A stretch of 64,000 nucleotides of DNA, from positions 620,001-684,000 of the forward strand of contig MKSR01000040.1 of NCBI GenBank assembly GCA_001898145.1. The letters are read 5' to 3'. The notes under the pieces were generated by a model. It did not search any database and had not been told where the DNA came from. It was given only the letters and a program-made list of their open reading frames with translations. Origin of the DNA: Dyadobacter sp. 50-39 (GTDB lineage: Bacteria > Bacteroidota > Bacteroidia > Cytophagales > Spirosomataceae). Both the position numbers and the translations under genes were made by a program. Positions 1-9,600 of this stretch are shown piece by piece. How positions within the stretch are numbered: position 1 is the stretch's first letter; each line of letters opens with the position of its first letter.

Positions 1-402
1 GAACGGATTAACGGCGTACATCAGGTTCCTCGCCGAAATTTCATGGGAATCAATGTGCGTTTTGCCTTTGTAGTTCCTCACCCGGAGATTATCCTCTCCC
101 TGGTAAACAAATGACAGCGTGGCCACAGGCTGACCTATATTGAACATTTTGGAGCCTTTTTCAGTGTAGGCCTCGGTAAGCTCCTTCAACAACACCGCGT
201 CGGGAAATTCGAGGCATTTTAACGTAAAACCGTCTATATCGCCATCCCAGTTGAGGTAAAGCAAATGGCGCTGGTCGGGAGCTATTTCGAAGTAAAAATT
301 ATAACGAGGCTGCCCGTCGAATGCCGGTGAAAGTTGTAATTCCCTCGAATCGGGAAAATACGTCTGGATTTCATTGCGCAAGTAATCGAGTGAATGCATC
401 AT
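1..402 (-). CDS. Hypothetical protein, 3' part outside the window
   Basis: Reading the minus strand from an ATG at 402 gives 134 codons with no stop before the window edge, so only the N-terminal part is visible. The protein starts MMHSLDYLRNEIQTYF and has ordinary cytoplasmic composition, with aromatic residues in alternating stretches that look like beta strands (YNFYFEIAPDQRHLLYLNWDGD) shortened here only by the window. There is no signal peptide and no membrane segment. I do not recognise the family. A second in-frame ATG at 399 could equally be the start. It lies 226 bases from the 3' end of the next gene on the same strand. Confidence 0.6.
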   Translation of the reverse strand, partial: MMHSLDYLRNEIQTYFPDSRELQLSPAFDGQPRYNFYFEIAPDQRHLLYLNWDGDIDGFTLKCLEFPDAVLLKELTEAYTEKGSKMFNIGQPVATLSFVYQGEDNLRVRNYKGKTHIDSHEISARNLMYAVNPF

Positions 403-582
403 AGTAAGTGGGTGGCGTCTATCAATTCGTGTACAAACAAATATATCCAGCCACCGGTACAATTTCAAGGATCAGCCCGGAAACACCATTGCAGGAACGA
501 CAATGCGGTGATACCAAAGTGACGCCGGGCGGGACTTTGGAAAGCGCTTACATGATCCCAAATTTCGGACGGAAGAACTTCT

Positions 583-631
583 GCGACTGCATTTTGCAGT
601 CGCCGTGGAGCGAGTAGCGGCAGAGCCGCTA
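583..631. repeat. Two tandem hairpins after the nitronate monooxygenase gene
   Basis: Two perfect inverted repeats lie next to each other: 583-603 (9-bp arms, GCGACTGCA, 3-nt loop) and 615-631 (7-bp arms, TAGCGGC, 3-nt loop). The second covers the stop codon of the minus-strand gene at 629-1702. No T-tract follows on the minus strand, so they may end or protect the mRNA without being a classic intrinsic terminator. Confidence 0.4.
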
Positions 632-1702
632 TTTCAGATCCCCGCTCATTTCTTCCACGATCGTTTCAAACAGCTTTTTCGCGCTGGTATGCTTCAACAC
701 CGGCGCGATTTGTCCGCCCCAGAACATGATCAGGTCGTATTGCTGCTTTTCGGTGGCCGCTTTACGGAGCGGTGCGATAAACTGGTTTTGCAGCGGGAAC
801 GGCAACAGCTCGCTGTTATGGCCTGCCAGCGTTTCGGTGTACCGGCTTCGGATGCCGCGCCCCAGGCGCCCCGTCGATACTTTGGTGAGCGTCGTGTACC
901 GCGCGGCGACCGAATGCAGGAGCTCGCGGTGGTATGCCGACGCGCCGGATTCCTCAGTGGCCAGAAATGCGGTACCAATCTGTACGCCTTCTGCGCCGAG
1001 GGTCAACGCCGCCGCCACCCCGCGGGCATCGGCAATGCCCCCCGCGGCCACTACCGGTGTTTTGACATTTTCACGAATCTGCTGCACGAGCACAAATGTA
1101 CCCGTAAGCGATGCTTCCGGTGATTCCAGGAACGACGGCCGGTGCCCTCCCGCTTCGAAACCCGACGCTATGATGACGTCCACACCCGCATCGTCCAAAG
1201 CGATGGCTTCGTCCAGGGTAGTCGCATTGCCGATAAGTTTAATGCCCTTTTTCCTGAAATCTTCCAGAAGGGTTTGCGAAGGCACCCCGAAGATGAAGCT
1301 GAATACCGGTGGCTTCGCTGCCAGCAATGCCTCGGCCTGGTTCTCAAAACGTGACGGATAAGCCTTCGGCCTGGCCGGCAATGGCACCCCCACCTCATCA
1401 AAAAACGGTTTTACCAGCGCAGCAGCCTTTTCAAATTGCTCGTTGGAGATTTCTCCGTCCGGAAAATCGCTGTCGGAGATCCATAGGTTTATATTGTAGG
1501 GTTTATCGGTGGCCTGTTTGAGCTCTTTGTCCAACGCAACAATTTCGTCGGGCGTAAGCATGTAAGCACCGTACCCACCCATTCCGCCCAGGTTCGAAAC
1601 CGTGGAAACGAGCCTGACAGACGACAGGTTACCCCCGAACGGGCCTTGCAGTATCGGATATTCGATTCCCAGCGTGCGGGAAACATTGGTTTGATTCCAC
1701 AT
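629..1702 (-). CDS. Nitronate monooxygenase-like FMN enzyme
   Basis: A 357-residue TIM-barrel flavoprotein of the nitronate monooxygenase (2-nitropropane dioxygenase) family, which oxidises alkyl nitronates, often to detoxify propionate 3-nitronate. Visible marks are the N-terminal LGIEYPILQGPFGG strand, the motif GFEAGGHRPSF with the family's catalytic histidine at about residue 187, and the FMN-phosphate site AAGGIADARGVAAALTLGA with GVQIGTAFLAT. The ATG at 1702 is preferred because the reading frame upstream of it, back to 1759, does not look like this family. No signal peptide, so cytoplasmic. It lies downstream of a Crp/Fnr gene on the same strand, with a Crp/Fnr-like palindrome 68 bases before the start. 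Some relatives are enoyl reductases or dioxygenases, so the substrate is uncertain. Confidence 0.88.
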   Translation of the reverse strand: MWNQTNVSRTLGIEYPILQGPFGGNLSSVRLVSTVSNLGGMGGYGAYMLTPDEIVALDKELKQATDKPYNINLWISDSDFPDGEISNEQFEKAAALVKPFFDEVGVPLPARPKAYPSRFENQAEALLAAKPPVFSFIFGVPSQTLLEDFRKKGIKLIGNATTLDEAIALDDAGVDVIIASGFEAGGHRPSFLESPEASLTGTFVLVQQIRENVKTPVVAAGGIADARGVAAALTLGAEGVQIGTAFLATEESGASAYHRELLHSVAARYTTLTKVSTGRLGRGIRSRYTETLAGHNSELLPFPLQNQFIAPLRKAATEKQQYDLIMFWGGQIAPVLKHTSAKKLFETIVEEMSGDLK

Positions 1703-1769
1703 AATCCAGAACGCGGGCAGTAAGTGGAACCCGCTGCGCAAATTAAGCAGAGAAAGCAATCGGTGATGC

Positions 1770-1783
1770 GTGACCTATGTCAC
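1770..1783. promoter_or_regulatory. Crp/Fnr-type operator, GTGA-N6-TCAC
   Basis: GTGACCTATGTCAC matches the two half-sites bound by Crp/Fnr-family regulators. It lies 68 bases upstream of the nitronate monooxygenase start and just past the 3' end of the Crp/Fnr-family gene at 1792-2370. That this regulator binds here is an inference from proximity. Confidence 0.5.
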
Positions 1784-1791
1784 ATTTTCCA

Positions 1792-2370
1792 TCAGCGCGA
1801 TGAGTGGTAAAGCCGGCTCACAGTCTCGCGTGACACGCCCAGGTACGAGGCGATGAGATGCCTGGGCACAAGTTGAAACAGGGTGGGATATTGCGCCAGC
1901 AGATCCTCATAGCGCTTTCGGGTATCCTTGGTCATCAGCGATAGCAGCCTTCTCTGAGAAGCTGCGTAGCCCCGGTTGGTCCGCCAGCGAAAAAAATGCC
2001 CGACAGCTTCGATTTCACGGCACATTCGCTCCCGGTCGTCCGAGGAAATAGACAAAACCTCCGCATGGGCTACGCAATCTACGATTACTGATGCCGGATG
2101 GCGGTTGTATAATGCGTCGTAGTCCGACGCCCACCAGGTCGGCATCGCGAATTGCAGGATCGTCATTTTCAGCGCATCGTCCAGGAAGTAGGTTTTAAGA
2201 CAGCCGCTCAGAACGAAATATTCCCGCGTTACAGCGTCCCCTTCGTGGATCAGGATCTGCCCTTTCCGGTACGATTCATGGTTGAAACAGGCATAAAAAC
2301 CGTCGAACTGCGCATCGGTCAGTTCGACGGTTTTATTCATATGGGATTTCAGGATTTGCCGGGCATCCAT
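1792..2370 (-). CDS. Crp/Fnr family transcriptional regulator
   Basis: A 192-residue one-component regulator. Residues of about 15-115 form a cyclic-nucleotide-binding type beta roll (YRKGQILIHEGDAVTREYFV is typical of its first strands). Residues of about 145-190 form the winged helix-turn-helix, with the recognition region LIASYLGVSRETVSRLYHSS. The length is slightly short for the family, and the protein ends just after the recognition helix, as is common among Bacteroidota members. No FNR-type cysteine cluster is visible, so oxygen sensing through an iron-sulfur cluster is unlikely. The Asp/Arg pair needed for cAMP is also not obvious, so the ligand is unknown. It is cytoplasmic. The likely local target is the next gene downstream, which has a Crp-like site in front of it. 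Confidence 0.85.
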   Translation of the reverse strand: MDARQILKSHMNKTVELTDAQFDGFYACFNHESYRKGQILIHEGDAVTREYFVLSGCLKTYFLDDALKMTILQFAMPTWWASDYDALYNRHPASVIVDCVAHAEVLSISSDDRERMCREIEAVGHFFRWRTNRGYAASQRRLLSLMTKDTRKRYEDLLAQYPTLFQLVPRHLIASYLGVSRETVSRLYHSSR

Positions 2371-2420
2371 CGCGGTAGTTTTTCAATCCTGAAATATAAA
2401 AGTTTACCGCAAATTATGGC

Positions 2421-4928
2421 TCATTGATAATCCAGCCAGGTGGTCGCTTTGCAGGGTTTGTCTGCTGTAAAGCGCAACCAGCGGGCGGAGAAATTCTGCG
2501 GAAATGTGAAAGAAACGGTTTCTCCCGGCTTCACCACGAAAGTTCTATAAGTCATCCAGGGCCCGTTGCCGACCGGGTCGGCTTCAAGCGTAAAAGTGAC
2601 GGCCTCGTTTGTATTATGCGAAAGTTTCAGGGTCTTTTTGTCATAAAAACCGATCAGATAAGGATCGGAACGCTCTCCGGCTTTCACCTGCGTATCCTTC
2701 CAGGGCCCGCCGTGACCGGTCGGTTTACCCAGCTTCCACAGGTCATCGATCGCGCCGGCCCATACTGCCGCTTTTTTATCCGAAGAGACGACGATGTGCG
2801 CATTACCCGGCATGGCATGCGGGTCTATGCCGGTCATGACCAGCAGGCCGCGGTAAGACGCATAGTCGTGGATGCGGAGATTGTGCGAAGAAACGGGGCG
2901 TATTTTGGCATAGCCGTCGGCATTTTCGGCAGGCAGTTCATAGAAGGTTCCGTGGCAGTTGAAAAGGTCACGCTCGGTGGCTACTTCGCGGCATATGCGC
3001 AGGGAAGCCTGGTTGGTCAGCCCGGTGAATGCCTCATTGCCCAGCGGCAATCGCCATCGGCGGCCCTTATCGTCCACTACCAACACCGAGGAGGCATCCA
3101 CGGTTACCACCTGTTTAGGAATAGCAAATTTTGTTTTAATAAATGAATGCATTTGCGCATCCTCCCTGCGCGCGAGCTTCATATCGCCGTCCAGCTCGTA
3201 ATAACCTACCTCATTCGCGCCGGTTTTGCCGAAATCCATCGCCGCAATGCCCAATGCGCGGCGGTTGTCTCCCAATCCGTACAGCAACCCGCCGCGGCTT
3301 GCGGCTGCGCCGGCGTTACTAAGGCCCTGGAAAATCGCATTGGATGCGCTGGTACGCTGGTCGTCGGAGGTGTAGGTAAATTGGACGGTGGTGCGGGTCG
3401 CATTCTCTGGCCGCACACGCACCCACTCACCCGACTCGCCCGCGGTGAACTCCGTGTGGGCGGCCATTCCGGGTCCCACTTTCACGGTTTTCAGCACCGA
3501 CCATTGCCCGTTCCCCTCTTTATCTACCTCCAATACAAAACCCGTTTCCGCCTCGCCCTCGTTGCGTATCCACATTGTCCTGTGCGCCCATCCCGCAAAC
3601 AGGAACGGCTCGGAGTACTGGCCGGCCTTTACGGCTTCGTTCAACCATACCGAACCTTCCGCGGAATTTGGTCCAAGCTGGTCGGGCAGGTTCAGTGGGG
3701 TAAACCAAAGATTGGAATTGGATTGTCCGGGACCTTCTATCCCTCCCTTGGCCTTGCGTTTGTTCAAAAATTCGCGCTGGGCCGAATCGTCGCACCCAAA
3801 CACGAGCTGCCCGTTCCAGCGGGTGAAATCGCCGATCACTTTCAGGTACGCCGAGCGTGGACGGATCCCGGCAGAATGTTGCGAGCTGAATGCTCCCGGA
3901 AACTTCCAGAACATGCCGTGCATGGTCATCAGGTAGTCGGGCTGCTGCGACGTGCCCACGTCGCGGATGCGTGGCCATTCGGTGTTCCAGCCGTGGGCGC
4001 CGTCGTAGGCATGGCTGGCCTTGGGCAATCGGTAAAATGTCCAATGGCCATGGTCGCGCACGCCTACGAGCACCGATTTGTGGTCCCAGCCGGTAGCCCA
4101 GATGGGATCGGTAGCGGGGTTACGGTTGCCATAAATCCCTCCCGGCCCGGTAACTTCCACAAACTGGTTGCGGCGGACCACCGTCCAGTTTTCGCCATCC
4201 CATTCCGACAGCGAACCCGATTCGATGTCGAATTCTATCTCTGCCCTGCGGCCCGGCTCGCCGTTATTGGAATACACCGCTACCCCCTGCCCCGAGTAAA
4301 AACCTTTCCCGTGGGTACCCGGGAGCAGTCCCTTGGTTTGGTAGGTCGCTTTATCGGTCTCCCTGGTGCGATCGACATTGCCGTCCTCGTAAAGCATTTT
4401 GGGTGCGAGTGTTTTCACATCTACCTCATAAAAACCTTCTTCCATCGTCCCGTAAAGAATTTTGCCGGCAGGGTCGGTCAAATGCCTCGCATTCCCGGTA
4501 TGCCGCCCCGGCATGGCAATGCCCGGCATGGAAATACCGGAAGTGGCTTTATATGGTATCGTTCGCACCTGCCCTTTGCTGTCGATCGCATAAGGTCCGA
4601 TAAAAAGCTGGTTGCTTTCGCGGTGGATCATCCGGTTGGCAGGGGTCCCGCCAATGCTTTCCGGGCGGACGGTCTGTTTCAGATCGGTACCGATTTCGTA
4701 AAGCTTGTCGGACGAACCGAACGGCAGATGCGGCCCGTAAGTGATCGCCCACAGTTTACCGGCCCAGGGTACCACAGCGCCGGTGCCGCATTCGCCCTCA
4801 TTGTTGTACATAGCCAAATGCGGGTAAATGCCGCTATAAGAAGGCTGCCTGGCATTTTGCGCATGCAGCGGCTGTGCGATACACATCACAGAACCGGCCA
4901 CAAATGCCCACACACGATTTCTTTTCAT
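2421..4928 (-). CDS. Large secreted protein of unknown function in a SusCD operon
   Basis: About 835 residues. The start at 4928 gives a clean signal peptide, MKRNRVWAFVAGSVMCIA, cleaved after LHAQ; ATGs at 4940 and 4955 would only add a short leader. I do not recognise a named family. Repeated short strands with Gly, Trp and Asp (GKLWAITYGP, KILYGTMEEGFYEVD, GKLWNEAV-like patches) suggest a beta-propeller in the first two thirds. Two similar segments near 500-560 and 770-830 (WSVLKTVKVGPG and WMTYRTFVVKPGE) look like duplicated beta-sandwich modules. It is the third gene after SusC and SusD with a 42-base gap, so it probably acts on or binds the ligand imported by that pair, in the periplasm or at the surface. 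No catalytic motif is evident. Confidence 0.8.
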   Translation of the reverse strand: MKRNRVWAFVAGSVMCIAQPLHAQNARQPSYSGIYPHLAMYNNEGECGTGAVVPWAGKLWAITYGPHLPFGSSDKLYEIGTDLKQTVRPESIGGTPANRMIHRESNQLFIGPYAIDSKGQVRTIPYKATSGISMPGIAMPGRHTGNARHLTDPAGKILYGTMEEGFYEVDVKTLAPKMLYEDGNVDRTRETDKATYQTKGLLPGTHGKGFYSGQGVAVYSNNGEPGRRAEIEFDIESGSLSEWDGENWTVVRRNQFVEVTGPGGIYGNRNPATDPIWATGWDHKSVLVGVRDHGHWTFYRLPKASHAYDGAHGWNTEWPRIRDVGTSQQPDYLMTMHGMFWKFPGAFSSQHSAGIRPRSAYLKVIGDFTRWNGQLVFGCDDSAQREFLNKRKAKGGIEGPGQSNSNLWFTPLNLPDQLGPNSAEGSVWLNEAVKAGQYSEPFLFAGWAHRTMWIRNEGEAETGFVLEVDKEGNGQWSVLKTVKVGPGMAAHTEFTAGESGEWVRVRPENATRTTVQFTYTSDDQRTSASNAIFQGLSNAGAAASRGGLLYGLGDNRRALGIAAMDFGKTGANEVGYYELDGDMKLARREDAQMHSFIKTKFAIPKQVVTVDASSVLVVDDKGRRWRLPLGNEAFTGLTNQASLRICREVATERDLFNCHGTFYELPAENADGYAKIRPVSSHNLRIHDYASYRGLLVMTGIDPHAMPGNAHIVVSSDKKAAVWAGAIDDLWKLGKPTGHGGPWKDTQVKAGERSDPYLIGFYDKKTLKLSHNTNEAVTFTLEADPVGNGPWMTYRTFVVKPGETVSFTFPQNFSARWLRFTADKPCKATTWLDYQ

Positions 4929-4970
4929 CGAAAGACTCATAAGTTTGATAATCAACTGGAAAATTTAGAA

Positions 4971-6641
4971 TTAATATCCGGCATTCTGGGTAATGTTCGG
5001 GTTCACACGCCGCTCCACGGCCGGGATCGGCCAGAGGTATTGCCGGGACTTGTCAAAATTGCGCTGCGAGAGCACTTTTACATCGGTGCCAAAGCCTGAG
5101 TAGTCGGCCAAACCGTCGTCGTCGAGCGGTGTAACACCGGGAAACGGCCATTTGGCCCGGTTCTGCGCGGCAGGATCAGGCAGGCCCACCACGGGAGTTG
5201 ATAATACCTTTTCGGCCAGCTTCCAGCGGATCAGATCCATATACCGCAGCCCTTCGCGGGGGAATTCCACACGGCGCTCACGACGCAGTAACTTGCGCAA
5301 TGCGGCCGCATTGGTGGCCGCGGCTGCGGGATATTCGGCAGTTTGCCCGACGCTTACCCCATATGCCCGCGCCCGGACCTGGTTAACAGCGTTCAAAACA
5401 CTTTCATCGATCTCTCCCAACTCTATTTTGGCCTCTGCGTACATCAGGAGCACTTCGGCATAGCGGATCACGATCGCATCATTGTCCTCCACGAGGCGGT
5501 CCGGCCAGGTCTGGTCGATGCCTTTTTTCCATAGCAGCCCTGTAAAGCTGGCAAATGCAGCCACGGCCCGGGTATCCTTGTTCGGTACCCGGCGGTTTTC
5601 CTTGGAACTGAACACTGTTAGGGAGTCCGGGTGCGGCGTGTAATTATAGCCGAGCCACTGCGTGTTGAACTCCACGATCGTCGCTGTCAGCCTCGGATCG
5701 CGGTTTTTGAATGGCGCTTTGGGATCATACAATGGCGACTCGTCGATCGGCTTGCCGTCCGTGCACTCGTATGCGTCCATCATGTCGCGCGTGGGCAGCT
5801 GTGCGCCAAACCCGCCTGCATTGCGTGAGATATTGTCCTGCACATACCCGGCGCCATTGAAAACCTGCTGTTTTTCGTCACGCGGCACGCTGATGATGAT
5901 TTCCTTACTGGTCTCTCCCGCTTTCAGGAACAGCTGCGCATAGCTGTTATGCAGCGTGTATACGCCCAGGTCCATTACCGCCCTGGAAGCGTCGCGGGCA
6001 GCCTGCCATTGACCGGCGTACAATGCCGTGCGCGCCTTGATGGCCAGCGCGGCGCCTTTCGTGAGCCGTTTCGTTTCCGAAGCGCCATACGAAACAGGCA
6101 GGTTCGCGGCGGCGAAATCCAGTTCGTCCAACACAAACCGCAGTACTTCCGCCTGGTTCTTGCGTGCGACGTCGTACGATTCTTCCAGGGCGACCGGATC
6201 GGTAAGCAGCGGTACGTCGCCGAAATGCGCAATGAGCCGTGCATACTGGTAGGCGCGTATGAGCCGCATTTCAGCTTCCAGGCGCAGCATCACCGCCGTC
6301 GGCGTATTGGCGGCAGCACGGCTTTTGTTGGCCAGAAACGAATTGACGCGGGCAATGGCTTTGTAGGAATTGAGCCAGAATGTCTGCACGTTGGCATCGT
6401 CGGCATTCATGGTTCCGCCGATCACGGCATTGGTCAGTTGTCCGCGGTGCCATTCGTTGTCGCTGAACAACTCGTTGTCGTTGCCCCAGAACGCCAGCCG
6501 GTACAGGTCGTTCACGGCAAGTTCAAGCTCGGTCTGGTTGGAATAGAACGTACCGGTAGAAGCCTCCGAGAGCGGGTTGAGATCCAGGGTATGGCAGCCC
6601 GTCGCACCGGCGAGGAGCAGTAGAAATAATGTCTTTTTCAT
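4971..6641 (-). CDS. SusD/RagB family outer-membrane lipoprotein
   Basis: A 556-residue surface lipoprotein that captures oligosaccharide or another nutrient and closes like a lid on its SusC partner. The signal peptide MKKTLFLLLLAGATGC ends in a lipobox cysteine at residue 16. The start of the mature chain, TLDLNPLSEASTGTFYSN, is typical of SusD. The tetratricopeptide-like helical core (VNDLYRLAFWG, RAYQYARLIAHFGDVPLLTD) and the C-terminal block RREREVEFPREGLRYMDLIRW-type (here RRERRVEFPREGLRYMDLIR) identify the SusD/RagB family. It follows the SusC gene by 24 bases and precedes the secreted protein at 2421. The ligand cannot be read from the sequence. Confidence 0.95.
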   Translation of the reverse strand: MKKTLFLLLLAGATGCHTLDLNPLSEASTGTFYSNQTELELAVNDLYRLAFWGNDNELFSDNEWHRGQLTNAVIGGTMNADDANVQTFWLNSYKAIARVNSFLANKSRAAANTPTAVMLRLEAEMRLIRAYQYARLIAHFGDVPLLTDPVALEESYDVARKNQAEVLRFVLDELDFAAANLPVSYGASETKRLTKGAALAIKARTALYAGQWQAARDASRAVMDLGVYTLHNSYAQLFLKAGETSKEIIISVPRDEKQQVFNGAGYVQDNISRNAGGFGAQLPTRDMMDAYECTDGKPIDESPLYDPKAPFKNRDPRLTATIVEFNTQWLGYNYTPHPDSLTVFSSKENRRVPNKDTRAVAAFASFTGLLWKKGIDQTWPDRLVEDNDAIVIRYAEVLLMYAEAKIELGEIDESVLNAVNQVRARAYGVSVGQTAEYPAAAATNAAALRKLLRRERRVEFPREGLRYMDLIRWKLAEKVLSTPVVGLPDPAAQNRAKWPFPGVTPLDDDGLADYSGFGTDVKVLSQRNFDKSRQYLWPIPAVERRVNPNITQNAGY

Positions 6642-6665
6642 TGTTTTAACTCAAATAAGGGTTTG

Positions 6666-9600
6666 CTAGAACCGGATAGTGGCACCGGCCATGAATGTGG
6701 CGACGATCGGGTACGAATAGCTGCCCGACTCAGGATCGAGGTATTTCGGGAATTTACTGAGCGAGAAAACGTCGTTGACGGACAGATAAAGCCGCAGCGA
6801 CTGCACGCCTGTTTTTTTCAGCACATCCTGTTTCAGGGTGTATCCCATTGTGATGTTTTTCAGACGGAAATAGGCACCGCTCATCAGCCAGTAGTCCGAA
6901 AGCGCGTAATTGGCTGCATTGGAAGTGCGCGAGAGCCTGGGATAAGTTGCTTTCAGGTTCTGTTCAGGGGTATTGTTGTTGCTCCAAAACTTACCTACCA
7001 TTTCGGCAGGCATGTTACCGAATGCCTCCGCAAAAGGCTGTGTCACCTCCGAGCTCAGCCGCGAAAGCTTCCTGGCAACTCCCTGGAATGTGATACCGGC
7101 GTCAAAACCTTCGTAATCCGCACGCAGATTGCCACCATACAGGTAACGCGGCAATGCCCCACCGAGCAATACCTTGTCATCGGTCGTGATCTTTCCATCC
7201 TTGTTGACGTCCACGTAGCGGACGTCGCCGGGTTTGGTAGTCACATTCAGCACAGGCGCTCCTTTGATTTCGTCCACGGTTTGGAATAACCCGTTTGCGA
7301 TGTACCCAAACCACTCATTGTACTGGCTGCCGTTGCGGACGATCTGGTCGCCGCGGAACTCGGTGCCTTTCAGGTCCCCTACCGTCGATTTGGCATCGGA
7401 AAGGTTCGCGGAAACAGAATAATTGAGCTTGTTAATGCGGTCGCGCCAGCCGAGTTCGAGCTCCCAGCCGTGCACATTCAGCGTTCCGGCGTTCTGGTTG
7501 GGTTTGTCGTAGCCCAGGTAAAGGGGTATATCGAGCGGCAGCAGGATATTGGTGGTGGTCTTTTGGTAATAGTCCGCTGCCAAAGTGAGACGGTCGTTCA
7601 GGAAGGAAGCGTCGAGGCCGATATCGGCCGTGCGGCTGGTTTCCCAGCTGATGTTTTCTACGGCGTAAACCTGCTGCGCACCACCGGTAAGGGGTACCAC
7701 TCCGCCGTTTTGGTAAAACAATGCAGTCGAAAAGTCGATGGTGGCCATGTAGGGATAATAAGCCGGGTTACCGTCCTTGTCGAGCAGCCGCTCATTACCC
7801 GCCTCGCCCCAGGAGCCGCGCAGTTTGAGGAACGACAGCCAGCCGGTGCTTTTCAGAAACTGCTCCTCGGAAATCGTCCAGCCGGCTGAGACCGACGGAT
7901 AAACGGCCTTGCGGTACCGGGATGCAAACCGCGACGAGAGATCCGAGCGAAGGTTTCCCTGAATGAAATATTTGCTCTTGAAGTTATACTGCAAGCGGCC
8001 GAAGAACGAATGCAAGCCCGACTCGTTGGCGCTGCCGTTGTTGTCTCTCAGCTCGGTAGAACCGGAATTGAGATACGGAAAGCCTGTTAATGCAAACCCG
8101 CTCCGCGATGCGCCGAGTGATTCCTGCGACCGGTAGTTTTCCTCGAAACCTGCCAGGATGTCGATCGAATGTGCCGAATTAAACTCTCGTGCATAGTTGG
8201 CAAGCAACTGGCCATTAACCGTCACACTTTCCGAACGGCCTTCGTTCAGTACCGTCCGCGCCTGGTTCACCACCGTACCCACCGTGCCGTCGGGGTTGGT
8301 GAAGCGGATCTGCTTCGAAAAATATTTGGTTTTATCAAAATCGAATACAGGGGCTACCAGCGCGGTAATCGTGAGGCCATTCACGGGCTTGTAATTGAAT
8401 TGCATCCGGCCGCCGAGTTGGTTGTACAACTGCCGGGTGAAACCCCCTTCCCGAAGCTGAGCCAGCGGGTTGCGGCCGTCTTTCCCGACGGCCAGCTTGC
8501 CGTTTTCATACACATCATCGTAGATCGGCGGCATTACACGCGCTTCATAAATGGGGTTGAAACTGCTGCTCGGCAACTCGTTGCCATTGCCCTTGTTGGT
8601 AGTCCTCTTGTAAAAAACATCCAGATTTACGCTCATTTTGTCGTTCACCTGCATATCGTTGTTCACCCTGAACAGGTAGCGGTCGTACGAACGGTTATCA
8701 TAGAACGCGCCGGAACTCGCATATCCCAGCGATGCCTTGGTCTTGATTTTTCCAGTTCCCATGGTGAATACCAGGTCGTGACGCTGGCGCGGCGCACTCT
8801 TGCGTGTGAGCATAGCCTTTTGCCAATCCGTATTCGGGAAACGGTCGGGGCTCACGCGGTTGCTGTCGAGGTACGAGGCGACGAAAGCGTCCGGAAAAGG
8901 TCCCGCCGTTGCACCGTCATTCACCGCCTGCTCATTGAAATACCGCATATAGTCCTGTACGCCCACGTACCTGGGCGTGGCCGTGGCGCGTTGTACGCCG
9001 TATTCATAGGTATATTCCAGGCTCCCCTGGCCGCTTTTGGCCCGTTTCGTCGTCACCAGAATGACGCCCGCCGCTCCGCGCGAGCCGTAGATCGCGGCCG
9101 AGGCTGCATCTTTGAGCACCGTAATGTTCTCCACGTCGCCGGGGTTCACGTTGTCGATGCTCGCCACCGGCACGCCGTCCACGATCACCAGCGGGCTGTT
9201 GGTGCCGATGGTGGTAATCCCGCGGATCAGAATGCTGGAACCCGCGCCGGGTGCACCGCTGCTCCGGGTAACCGAAACGCCGGCCACGCTCCCCTGCAAT
9301 GCGTCGGATACCTGTATGGTCTGCCGCCCGCCTACATCACGCGCTCCGATCGACGAAATGGCGCCTGTAAGATCCTTCTTTTTCTGTGTACCATACCCTA
9401 CCACCACCACCTCGGAAAGCGCATTATCACTTTGTTTGAGGGTGACGTCCAGCCTGGTCTGCACGCCGGGCGCTATATCCTGGCTTTGATATCCTACGAA
9501 AGAGAATGTGAGGGTCACGGACTCGCCGTCGGGTAGTGCAAGCGTATAATCACCGTTCGCATCCGTGACGGTGCCGCGCTGGGTGCCTTTGATCACAATG

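Noticed and set aside
408-617. 69-residue plus-strand ORF between the first two genes
   Set aside because: Composition is not protein-like, no family is recognised, and the region contains a hairpin and the 3' end of the minus-strand gene.
3147-5099. 650-residue plus-strand ORF antisense to the secreted protein gene
   Set aside because: It is rich in Arg, His and Gly and has no domain or signal. The minus-strand gene has a signal peptide, operon context and natural composition, so this is a shadow of GC-rich codon use.
8169-9536. 455-residue plus-strand ORF antisense to susC
   Set aside because: The minus strand encodes a clear SusC protein. The plus-strand product has no recognisable domain.
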